From positions 1 through 29,863 of the forward strand of contig DYCR01000029.1 in NCBI GenBank assembly GCA_019418025.1: 29,863 nucleotides of DNA. The letters are read 5' to 3'. Made by a program: the position numbers and the translations under genes. Below the pieces are notes generated by a model, which saw only the letters and a program-made list of their open reading frames with translations, was not told the origin of the DNA and ran no database searches. Below are positions 15,628-23,079 of this stretch, piece by piece. Numbering within the stretch: the first letter of the stretch is position 1; every line of letters starts with the position of its first letter. This DNA comes from Clostridiales bacterium. Lineage in GTDB: Bacteria > Bacillota > Clostridia > Oscillospirales > Oscillospiraceae.

Positions 15628-18600
15628 TCAATCGGCGGCAGTCTCCTGAACCGTTTCCTCTTTGGTTTTCTCCCCCTCGGGTACCGCAGCCGTCTGAGGC
15701 TGATCCGCTGCCGGCTGCACCACCTCGATCATGATCTCCTTTTCGCCTACCTTGGTCAGGCCGTCCACACGGAAGCCCAGCTTCACCTTAGTCTTTCCGG
15801 CAGCGCTCAGGTTTGGCTGCTCCAGGATTTCGACCGTAACGCCCTTTGCAGGCAGGTTCTTGATCTTTGCCTTGTATTCCTCCAACGTGGGGGTTTTCCC
15901 CTGCACCTTGATGGGCGAAGAATCCTTCAGCTGTGCATTGAACACCTTCTGATCCTTCTCCGCTTCGTTGTAGTCGGCAATACCGTCCTTGTCCTGATCT
16001 CTGCGGAGATGGAGCTTGTCGGTTTTCACCAGTACCACATCGCCCTTCTTGGCCTTGATGCGGATGTTGACCAGCATGTGCTGACCCTGATAGTAGTTGG
16101 GGTCCCAGTCTTTTTCAGCCACCTCCGGCGTTCCCACGATGTGGGTGCCGTTGAAGCTCAGACCCTTGGGCAGATTTTCGATTTGCGGAATCAGTTCTGC
16201 GTCATGGTCGAGCAGTGTCACCTTGATGGGCTTGATAGGCTGACCCTCGATGTAGTCGATGTCTCTGGACAGATCCAGATCCGTAGAGATCACGCTGCTG
16301 TCCACCGGCACTTCCTTGTCGGGCAGCTCAGGGATCTCAGGCTCGGGGATCTCCGTTGCCGGATTGATGACCTCGATGGGAAGGACCGCCTCACCGACCT
16401 TCTCCAGACCCTCCACCTTGAAGCCAAGCTTGACCTGCGTCATGCCCTTCTTGGACAGCTCCGGCTTTTCAAGGATCGTCACCTGAACGCCCTTTTCCGG
16501 AAGGTTCTGAATTCTTGCCTTGTAGTCCTTCATCATGGGAGCCACACCGTCCACACGGATGGGAGTGCGGTCGGTGATTCTCGGATTGAACACCTTCTGA
16601 TCCTTCTCCGCTTCGTTGTAGTCGGCAATGCCGTCCTTGTCCTGATCTCTGCGGAGATGGAGCTTGTCGGTTTTCACCAGTACCACATCGCCCTTCTTGG
16701 CCTTGATGCGGATGTTGACCAGCATGTGCTGACCCTGATAGTAGTTGGGGTCCCAGTCTTTTTCAGCCACCTCCGGCGTTCCCACGATGTGGGTGCCGTT
16801 GAAGCTCAGACCCTTGGGCAGATTTTCGATTTGCGGAATCAGTTCTGCGTCATGGTCGAGCAGTGTCACCTTGATGGGCTTGATAGGCTGACCCTCGATG
16901 TAGTCGATGTCTCTGGACAGATCCAGATCCGTGGAGATCACGCTGCTGTCCACCGGGACCTCCTTGTCGGGCTTGCTGTCTCCGCCATCCGGCTTCGGGG
17001 GCTTCACACCGCTGTCAGGGACCTGCTCCTTGTCGGCCTCCGTGCCGGAGAACCGGAACTGAACAAACAGTCTTGTCGGCACATTGCTGTTGCCCTTGGC
17101 ATCGGTGACCTGATACAGGGTGTCTCCCGATGCGCCTGCCAGCTTGTCGGTCTCGTATTCATAGACCTGACCGGACTGGGATACCACCCGCACATGGACC
17201 TTCCTGTACTGGAAGCTCTTGGGGGCATCGATCACCTGATTGCGATAAGAGATGTTATCGGGATTCTGCTGAGACATGACAGGGTCCTTTACAAGGTACC
17301 AGGTCTGCCCGTCCAGACTGTAATGGATCTGCTTGACATAGTCATCGCTGTAATCGCCCAGCTCAATGCTGAATCTGTCATTGCTGAGGGACACCTTGTG
17401 TCTGACCTCCACCTGAATCAGACCGTGGGCGGGGTACTGGGCCAGACTCATGCCGTCGGTGATGGGGGTGTTGGTCTGAACATCGGTCATCACGATGCCC
17501 TTAGCCTCCAGTTCCTTTGCCGTCAGCTCTTCCTTTGTCCCGTCTTTTTTCAACAGCGTCACACGCAGCTTGGAAAGATCCAAGGGGCGCTCCCGATTGG
17601 CTCGGAGGAATTTATCCTTTGGCGCCGTGACCATGGTATCCTTCACATCGTTGTTGAGCTTTGCATCGTTGACCGCCTTCTGCATGGCATTCTCCACCGA
17701 GCGGCCCACGCCCTGCGAGCTGATGGTCGCACCCGTGACGGCATCGAACATATCCCCCACATCATATTTATCGCCCAGATAGCTCTTGATGGCGCCGGAG
17801 AGCTTCGGCTCTCGGTATATGTAGTTATCCGTGGGCTTGACCCCCTTCAGAGGCTCGGCATAGCCTTCGCCCAGAAGCTCCTTTGCCGCCTCATAGGGGT
17901 CAGGCGCCCAGAAGATCTTATCCACCAGTTTCCCGTAGAGATTGGAAACCGCGGCGATTTTCCGTGCATTTTCGCCCGTCATAAACTCGGTGATGCGAAT
18001 GGCACGCTCACGGAAAATGTCGATATCGTCGGCATATTCCGGCTTTTGCTCTGCCACCTTGATGCTCTTGACCTCGCCGTTTTCAATGGTGACGGTGGTC
18101 TTGATCCGACCGGCCTTCTGATAGCCCACTGCATAGCCGACGTACTCTCCATCCTCCATCACGTCCTTGATCATCACCTGATCCAGATCACTGGGGATCA
18201 CCACGTCCTCGCCGGAGCCCTCGTTCCCATCCGGAACATATCCGCCGCCGTGTCCGCCCTGACCGTTTTCATCAGGGGTCTGACCGCCCTGCGGGGTATC
18301 ATCCTGACCGCCCCCTTGGGAATCGGGCTCTTCACCCTTGGCCTGACTCAGGGCATTTTTCACCGCCTGAATGATGCCGTTGCTGGAATAGGTCGCACCG
18401 GAGACCGTGGAAACATTTCCGCTGCCGCCGGAGAGTATTCTCTGAATGACACTCAGGGCCTGATCAAAATAGGGGGAATCCTCGTTGTGGCTCAGGATCT
18501 CGATGTTGGTCAGGGCCTTGTTTTTGACCGTGATCCGCACACGGATCTGACCGTTCCAGCCCCTGCCTACGCCGATGTAGGTGCCGTCCTTCAGACCGCC

Positions 18601-19155
18601 GGTCTGGACACTGGTGCTGCCGGGAGACACAGGCGGTCTTGTCTGCTCATCCTGCTTTTTCTCCTGCTCTGCCTCCTCACTCTTTTTCGGCTTTTCTGTT
18701 TTGGGTGCGGTCTTGCTGTCGGATGGACGCTCCGCCTTGACCAGTGCATTGTAGACCGCCTCTTTGATGGCATCGGAGGTGATGGTCGCTCCCGATACCG
18801 AGTCCACGCTCAGGCTGTTCTGCTCCACGATCCGAGCCACGACGTCTTTTGCCTTTTCATAGTATTCCGGAGTCTCGGTCTGAGACAGCACCTGGATCGA
18901 TTTGATTTTGCCGCCCTCGATCTCAACGCTTACCCGGATCATCCCGGAAAAGCCCTCTGCCTCGCCCTCATACACACCATCCAGATACATCGGCTCCTCA
19001 CCGTCGTTCGCACTCACCTGCATGACAAAGGGGGATGTGCTTCTCTCCTTCGGCAGAGGCTTCAGCAACAGGTTCTGCGTGCTGACAGAATACACAATGC
19101 TCGCAGTGGCCAAAACACACACCGCACTTGTGAAAATCTTCTCTTTCGGCCCCAT
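15628..19155 (-). CDS. Exported protein with three FMN-binding domains and adhesin-like repeats
   Basis: A 1,175-residue exported protein. Residues 5-27 form a hydrophobic signal or anchor without a lipobox. Three FMN_bind domains follow at about 59-140, 190-272 and 335-495, with the ApbE target motifs SGAT (121-124), SGAT (252-255) and TGAT (474-477), where the Thr is expected to carry covalent FMN. The third domain has a long insertion. Linkers are charged (145-185) and Gly/Gln/Asp-rich (273-318). Beyond 505 comes an Ig-like region and two 216-residue units. Each unit has a putative-Ig segment (LPKGLSFNGTHIVGTPE), an EF-hand-like DQDKDGIADYNE and a Rib-like tail. No LPXTG was seen. ATG 19155 is preferred over GTG 19173, which lies in the AGGAAAGG binding site. 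Inferred role: surface flavin relay. Confidence 0.88.
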   Translation of the reverse strand: MGPKEKIFTSAVCVLATASIVYSVSTQNLLLKPLPKERSTSPFVMQVSANDGEEPMYLDGVYEGEAEGFSGMIRVSVEIEGGKIKSIQVLSQTETPEYYEKAKDVVARIVEQNSLSVDSVSGATITSDAIKEAVYNALVKAERPSDSKTAPKTEKPKKSEEAEQEKKQDEQTRPPVSPGSTSVQTGGLKDGTYIGVGRGWNGQIRVRITVKNKALTNIEILSHNEDSPYFDQALSVIQRILSGGSGNVSTVSGATYSSNGIIQAVKNALSQAKGEEPDSQGGGQDDTPQGGQTPDENGQGGHGGGYVPDGNEGSGEDVVIPSDLDQVMIKDVMEDGEYVGYAVGYQKAGRIKTTVTIENGEVKSIKVAEQKPEYADDIDIFRERAIRITEFMTGENARKIAAVSNLYGKLVDKIFWAPDPYEAAKELLGEGYAEPLKGVKPTDNYIYREPKLSGAIKSYLGDKYDVGDMFDAVTGATISSQGVGRSVENAMQKAVNDAKLNNDVKDTMVTAPKDKFLRANRERPLDLSKLRVTLLKKDGTKEELTAKELEAKGIVMTDVQTNTPITDGMSLAQYPAHGLIQVEVRHKVSLSNDRFSIELGDYSDDYVKQIHYSLDGQTWYLVKDPVMSQQNPDNISYRNQVIDAPKSFQYRKVHVRVVSQSGQVYEYETDKLAGASGDTLYQVTDAKGNSNVPTRLFVQFRFSGTEADKEQVPDSGVKPPKPDGGDSKPDKEVPVDSSVISTDLDLSRDIDYIEGQPIKPIKVTLLDHDAELIPQIENLPKGLSFNGTHIVGTPEVAEKDWDPNYYQGQHMLVNIRIKAKKGDVVLVKTDKLHLRRDQDKDGIADYNEAEKDQKVFNPRITDRTPIRVDGVAPMMKDYKARIQNLPEKGVQVTILEKPELSKKGMTQVKLGFKVEGLEKVGEAVLPIEVINPATEIPEPEIPELPDKEVPVDSSVISTDLDLSRDIDYIEGQPIKPIKVTLLDHDAELIPQIENLPKGLSFNGTHIVGTPEVAEKDWDPNYYQGQHMLVNIRIKAKKGDVVLVKTDKLHLRRDQDKDGIADYNEAEKDQKVFNAQLKDSSPIKVQGKTPTLEEYKAKIKNLPAKGVTVEILEQPNLSAAGKTKVKLGFRVDGLTKVGEKEIMIEVVQPAADQPQTAAVPEGEKTKEETVQETAAD
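15937..16323 (-). repeat. Intragenic direct repeat, copy 2
   Basis: A 387-base copy of 16585-16971, offset exactly 648 bases (216 codons). I counted about four differences by eye, so identity is near 99%. It encodes residues about 945-1073 of the FMN protein. Confidence 0.93.
16585..16971 (-). repeat. Intragenic direct repeat, copy 1
   Basis: Partner of the copy at 15937-16323, encoding residues about 729-857: a putative Ig-like segment plus an EF-hand-like loop. The Rib-like segments beside each copy have diverged much more than the copies themselves. Confidence 0.93.
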
Positions 19156-19241
19156 ATTCTTTCCTTTCCTCACACGGCAAAAGCCCCGAAAAATATCTCT
19201 GGCTTTTCTGTGCGATCTGTGATAAACTAAGTTGGTTCGAG

Positions 19242-19257
19242 GTTAGTTCGAACTAAC
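19242..19257. promoter_or_regulatory. Palindromic operator at the FMN protein promoter
   Basis: GTTAGTTCGAACTAAC is a perfect 16-base palindrome starting about four bases after the predicted transcription start. A related left half, GTTGGTTCGA, precedes it at 19231. A matching site lies at the apbE start (21495-21510). Confidence 0.75.
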
Positions 19258-19267
19258 TATCAGGCAC

Positions 19268-19296
19268 ATATTACTCAACCGGACTTTTCCTGTCAA
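19268..19296 (-). promoter_or_regulatory. Promoter of the FMN protein operon
   Basis: Minus-strand perfect TTGACA (19291-19296), a 17-base spacer and TAATAT (19268-19273). The predicted start is near 19261, giving a leader of about 105 bases. Confidence 0.85.
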
Positions 19297-19356
19297 GACA
19301 GCGGCGGTTGTTTTTAGCTATTGCCACGTTTTTATTATCCATAAGGAGATTTTCCC

Positions 19357-20331
19357 ATGGCCTTGCAGACTATCATTTCAGACCTCTTTCAAAGTGACCC
19401 CTGCTGCTGCCTGTTCCCCGGTATTCAGCACTGCCCCTTCCCCGACAGCCTCGGTGCAGGAGCCTACCATATCGTCCACCTCTCACCGGATGCCGCCATC
19501 GTACTGGTAGACGGCGTGTTTTATGAGAATTTCTCCTATCATATTCATGGAGATGATCTGCTGCACATCGGCTATTATCAGCAGATCCATGCGCCCCACA
19601 CCTGCCCCCATGCCGGCCGCCCCATGGGCCCCGACAGCTTCTATGCCCACATCGGCCTTTCCGGCCCCCACGAAACCGCCTACCGCCTGCACACTCCCGT
19701 CAAATCCGTCCACATCTTCCTCACTCCGGCATACTATGACACCCTCCTTTCCAGAAAGATCCCCAACGCAGGCAGGAAAATCGCAGAAGCCGTCTCCATT
19801 TTGGAGCAGATCGAATATTTTCCCGAGCTGACCTTTGTATTCCGCCAGCTTTACTGCTATCAGCCCACCGGCACCGGCGACCTGCTTTTCTACGAAAGCA
19901 AGCTCAACGAGATCTTGGCAAGAATCCTCCAGAAGGGTTTCCATGCCCCCGGGCATCCGGTCCGTCCGGTAAAGCAGGCGGATATGGACGCAGCCCACAC
20001 GGTAGCCGAATACATCCGCACCCACACTTCTCAGGACACGCCCCTTTCGCTTCTTTCCCACATGGCATGCATGAGTCCGGCGAAGCTCAAATATGTGTTC
20101 AAGTCCGTTTTCAACTGCTCCATTCGGGACTATCGGCTGCAAAATCGGGTGCATGTGGCAAAGGAGCTGCTTTACCACACGGACCTTCCCATCGCAGAGA
20201 TCGCCTCTCAGCTGGGCTATCAGAATTCCGGAAACTTTTCTGCCCTGTTCAAAAAATACACAGGCTTTCTTCCAAAGACCTTCAGGGAGCAGTCAAGGAT
20301 CTACCACGAAACAAGCATCGACAGCCGGTGA
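19357..20331 (+). CDS. AraC-family transcriptional regulator
   Basis: A 324-residue regulator with a C-terminal AraC/XylS DNA-binding domain from about residue 209: two helix-turn-helix motifs, including PLSLLSHMACMSPAKLKYVF and the conserved PIAEIASQLGYQNSGNFSALFKKYTGFLP signature region. The N-terminal half (about 200 residues) is not a recognisable sugar-binding cupin. It holds Cys16-18 in a row, then His25-Cys26, and a His-rich stretch around HAPHTCPHAG, which could sense metal, haem or redox state (inference). It diverges from the FMN protein operon and converges on apbE, so it is the natural candidate to control both. The ATG has AAGGAG about seven bases upstream. Confidence 0.9.
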   Translation: MALQTIISDLFQSDPCCCLFPGIQHCPFPDSLGAGAYHIVHLSPDAAIVLVDGVFYENFSYHIHGDDLLHIGYYQQIHAPHTCPHAGRPMGPDSFYAHIGLSGPHETAYRLHTPVKSVHIFLTPAYYDTLLSRKIPNAGRKIAEAVSILEQIEYFPELTFVFRQLYCYQPTGTGDLLFYESKLNEILARILQKGFHAPGHPVRPVKQADMDAAHTVAEYIRTHTSQDTPLSLLSHMACMSPAKLKYVFKSVFNCSIRDYRLQNRVHVAKELLYHTDLPIAEIASQLGYQNSGNFSALFKKYTGFLPKTFREQSRIYHETSIDSR

Positions 20332-20345
20332 CCCACCGACTGCCG

Positions 20346-20397
20346 ATAAAAAGACTTCCCGAAAGCCCTGAAGGGGGTTTTCGGGAAGTTTCTTATT
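20346..20397. terminator. Bidirectional terminator between the AraC gene and apbE
   Basis: A long imperfect stem ACTTCCCGAAAGCCC with GGGGGTTTTCGGGAAGT (20354-20389) has a T-run on the minus strand (five T) and a T-rich tail on the plus strand. It serves both convergent genes. Confidence 0.8.
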
Positions 20398-21472
20398 TCG
20401 TCCGCCGGATGATATGGGGCTGACCGAGCTTGGACTCAAACTGCTCCTGCAGGCCCTCGGTCAAGTAAAGCTCCCCGTCATCGGTGACAAGCACCGCCTC
20501 AAAGTCCGCTCCATGCTCCTGCCAGAATGCCTCTGCCCGCTCCAGTCCCATGACAAAGAGCGCCGTGGACAGGCCATCGGCCAAGGTGCCGTCCGGACTG
20601 ATGATGGTCACGGAGGCAAGACCGCTTTCCGCCGGCTTCCCCGTTTCGGGGTCGAGGATATGGTGATAGCGCACACCGTCCTGTTCAAAAAACCGTTCAT
20701 AGCCGCCGGAGGTGATGGCCGCCTGATCCCTCAGGGACAGGATACCCAGATACTCCCCGGGCTTCTCCGGGTGCTGGATGCCCACCCGCCACGGGGTGGT
20801 GTCTGTCTTGCCGCCCTTGACCTGCACGTTTCCTCCAAGGTTCACGATGCCGCTTGTGACCCCGTATTCATCGAAGATCTCCATGATCCTTGCCGAGGTA
20901 TAGCCCTTTGCAATGCCGCCGAAGTCGATCTCCATCCCCTGCTGCTGAAAGCGGATCTCTCGGCTCCGGGGATCATAGGTGACCCCCGCCACGTCGGCAA
21001 GGGGCAGGAGCCCCTCGATGGTATCCTGATCCGGAACGGCGTATTCTCCCCCGATGAAGCCCCATGCTTTCATCAGGGGGTACATCATCATATTGAAGGC
21101 CCCCTCGGTCTGGCGATTGATCTCAAGGGCCCGTTCCACCAGATACGCGGTATCCGCTGTGAGGGTCGATGATCCGCTGCGGTTCAGCTGTCCCACCTCC
21201 CCGTTTTCGTTCTCAGCAGCCAGCAGCTGATCCAGACGGTTGATCTCATCCTCCGCCGCCTTCACCGCCGCCTCTGCCTGAGGGCCGAATGCCGTCACCT
21301 TCATAAAGGTGTCCATGGCAAAGATGCTCGCTTCCGCCTGCTCCTGCTGTTGGGTATGGGCCGTCCCCGTCGGGTCCTGAGCAGCTTTATTTCCGCATGC
21401 CGTGAGCGCCCCGCTCATTACGGTGAGCCCGGCGACCCATAAGCACAAAATCTGTTTTTTTCTGTTGTTCAT
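20393..21472 (-). CDS. apbE: FAD:protein FMN transferase (lipoprotein)
   Basis: Transfers FMN from FAD to a threonine in the D-x-x-(S/T)-G-A-T motif of exported flavoproteins. The 359-residue protein has a lipoprotein signal with lipobox LTAC and Cys26 as the acylated residue. The catalytic domain carries MDTFM (53-57), MEIDFGGIAKGY, VNLGGN, AITSGGYERFF, the HHILDPETGKP motif and DGLSTALFVMG, all ApbE hallmarks. Its likely substrate is the three-FMN protein encoded 1.2 kb away, the only target motifs in the window. It is a single-gene unit with its own promoter, which shares the palindrome of the FMN operon. A GGAG-CGAA-CTCC hairpin directly abuts the ATG and may affect initiation. Confidence 0.97.
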   Translation of the reverse strand: MNNRKKQILCLWVAGLTVMSGALTACGNKAAQDPTGTAHTQQQEQAEASIFAMDTFMKVTAFGPQAEAAVKAAEDEINRLDQLLAAENENGEVGQLNRSGSSTLTADTAYLVERALEINRQTEGAFNMMMYPLMKAWGFIGGEYAVPDQDTIEGLLPLADVAGVTYDPRSREIRFQQQGMEIDFGGIAKGYTSARIMEIFDEYGVTSGIVNLGGNVQVKGGKTDTTPWRVGIQHPEKPGEYLGILSLRDQAAITSGGYERFFEQDGVRYHHILDPETGKPAESGLASVTIISPDGTLADGLSTALFVMGLERAEAFWQEHGADFEAVLVTDDGELYLTEGLQEQFESKLGQPHIIRRTK

Positions 21473-21494
21473 GGAGTTCGCTCCATCCTTTCTG

Positions 21495-21510
21495 GTTAGT
21501 CAAAACTAAT
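21495..21510. promoter_or_regulatory. Palindromic operator at the apbE promoter
   Basis: GTTAGTCAAAACTAAT keeps GTTAGT-N4-ACTAA of the 19242-19257 palindrome. It covers the predicted apbE transcription start near 21507, a typical repressor position. Confidence 0.65.
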
Positions 21511-21513
21511 CGC

Positions 21514-21542
21514 ATGGTATCATTCTTTTGCGCTCCTGTCAA
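21514..21542 (-). promoter_or_regulatory. Promoter of apbE
   Basis: Minus-strand perfect TTGACA (21537-21542) followed by GGA as in the FMN operon promoter, a 17-base spacer, and a weak -10 TACCAT (21514-21519). Confidence 0.7.
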
Positions 21543-21576
21543 TCATTCCGTTTCCCGAAAAGCCCCCTGCTCCTGC

Positions 21577-21620
21577 AAAAACGGCGATGGACCGAACAAC
21601 TCCGGTCCATCGCCGTTTTT
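21577..21620 (-). terminator. Intrinsic terminator after the MATE gene
   Basis: A perfect 18-base stem AAAAACGGCGATGGACCG (21577-21594) with its complement (21603-21620), an eight-base loop and T-runs on both sides, just after the MATE stop. Confidence 0.93.
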
Positions 21621-21635
21621 CCCGATATGGTTTCT

Positions 21636-23018
21636 TCAGCGGACGATGCACTGCATCCACGTCCCCCGATTGAGCATGTACCTGCCGATGACGGACTTGA
21701 TGATCTCCGTACCCTGACAGATGATAAACAGCGGAACGATGGGCAGTGCCGTGAATCGGCTGAGGACAAAGGCCAGCGGCACCAGACACAGCCAGACGAA
21801 CACACTGTCAAACAGGAAGGTCACCATGGTCTGCCCGCCGGAGCGCAGGGTGAAATAGGCCGCGTGGGTATAGGCATTGAAGGGCATCAGAAATGCGCTG
21901 ACGCAGATGAGCTGCGCCGACAGCTCCCGCACCGAGTCGGACGTATTGTAGATCTTTGGAAACACGCCGGACAGCCCCGCCAAAACGCCGCCGAACACCA
22001 GACAGCTCAGCACGCCCAGACGGATCATCTTCTGATTGCAGCTGCGGACCTCCTGCTTTTCTGTGCCGGCCCCCAGCATCTGCCCCATGATGATACCCAC
22101 AGCGTTGCCCATGGACATGTAGACCACACTGGAAAGCTGATAGATGGTGTTGGAGATGTTCACCGCCGCCACCACCTCCAGACCTCTGGTGGAGTAGCTT
22201 TGGTTCAGCACCGTCATCCCCACCGACCACAGGGCCTCGTTGATCAGCAGGGGCATGCCCTTTCTGACGATCTGCCCTGCCAGCTCCGCAGGAATGCGGA
22301 GCGAGCGGTAAGCCCCCCGAATAAAGGGATTGCGCTCCCCGTGGCGATGGGTCCACACTGCAACCACCGCCAGCTCCACATAGCGCGAGGTCACCGTTGC
22401 CACCGCCGCGCCCACTACACCCATTCGGGGTGCGCCGAAATTACCAAAAATCAGCACATAGTTCAGTGCAAAGTTCACAATGACCGCCGTGATCCCCGCC
22501 GCCATGGGAACAACGGTCTGCCCCGTTTCCCTCAGGGTGCCGGAATAGGCATTGGCCAAGGCAAAGGGCAGCAGCCCGAACAGCATCACGGTCAGATACT
22601 CCTTGGCATAGGCCATGGTTGCCGCCACGTCCTCAGGGGAATTTCCCGAGCTGAGAAAATGCCCGATCAGCGGCTGACCCATGGTCAGATAGACGCCGAT
22701 CCCCACCGCCGTCAGCACCAGTCCGATCAGGATCTTGAACCGAAAGGTGTGGCGCACTCCGGCATCGTCTGCGCTGCCGTGGAACTGGGAGGTGAAGATC
22801 CCCGCACCCGATGTCGCACCGAATATGCACAGGTTGAACACAAAGATCAGCTGATTGACGATGGCTACGCCGCTCATCTGCACCGTGCCCACCTGCCCCA
22901 CCATGACGTTATCCAGCAGGGAAACAAAATTGGTGATGCCGTTTTGAATGATGATCGGCAGGGTCACCAGTATGACGCGCCTGTAAAAGGCACGATCCTT
23001 TTGCGATAGCTTCTGCAT
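21636..23018 (-). CDS. MATE family efflux transporter
   Basis: A 460-residue membrane protein with about twelve helices in two six-helix halves. It matches the MATE (multidrug and toxic compound extrusion) family: ILVTLPIIIQNGITNFVSLLDNVMVGQVGTVQMSGVA-type opening, TSQFHG, and an internal repeat around KGMPLLINEALWSVGM. Members use cation gradients to export drugs or metabolites; the substrate is unknown. ATG 23018 has AAGGAGA seven bases upstream, and an in-frame start further up would read back into the preceding terminator. It follows the kinase gene's terminator by only 22 bases, so expression depends on read-through or a promoter within the upstream gene. Confidence 0.92.
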   Translation of the reverse strand: MQKLSQKDRAFYRRVILVTLPIIIQNGITNFVSLLDNVMVGQVGTVQMSGVAIVNQLIFVFNLCIFGATSGAGIFTSQFHGSADDAGVRHTFRFKILIGLVLTAVGIGVYLTMGQPLIGHFLSSGNSPEDVAATMAYAKEYLTVMLFGLLPFALANAYSGTLRETGQTVVPMAAGITAVIVNFALNYVLIFGNFGAPRMGVVGAAVATVTSRYVELAVVAVWTHRHGERNPFIRGAYRSLRIPAELAGQIVRKGMPLLINEALWSVGMTVLNQSYSTRGLEVVAAVNISNTIYQLSSVVYMSMGNAVGIIMGQMLGAGTEKQEVRSCNQKMIRLGVLSCLVFGGVLAGLSGVFPKIYNTSDSVRELSAQLICVSAFLMPFNAYTHAAYFTLRSGGQTMVTFLFDSVFVWLCLVPLAFVLSRFTALPIVPLFIICQGTEIIKSVIGRYMLNRGTWMQCIVR

Positions 23019-23040
23019 AAATATCTCCTTCTGTTCAGGC

Positions 23041-23073
23041 ATAAAAAGTGGGACAGCAGCCATGCTGTCCCAC
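23041..23073 (-). terminator. Intrinsic terminator after the NahK-like gene
   Basis: Perfect 11-base stem GTGGGACAGCA/TGCTGTCCCAC (23048-23058 with 23063-23073), four-base loop, then CTTTTTAT on the minus strand. Confidence 0.9.
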
Positions 23074-23079
23074 AGACGA

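Noticed and set aside
15559..19230. Very long plus-strand open frame (1,223 codons) opposite the FMN protein gene
   Set aside because: Frame-shadow of biased codon use; no ribosome binding site or family motifs, while the minus-strand product has clear domains.
14817..21542. Canonical Listeria-type extracellular electron transfer operon
   Set aside because: No ndh2, eetA, eetB, PplA-sized lipoprotein, menaquinone or ECF transporter genes; only the flavin-transfer logic is shared.
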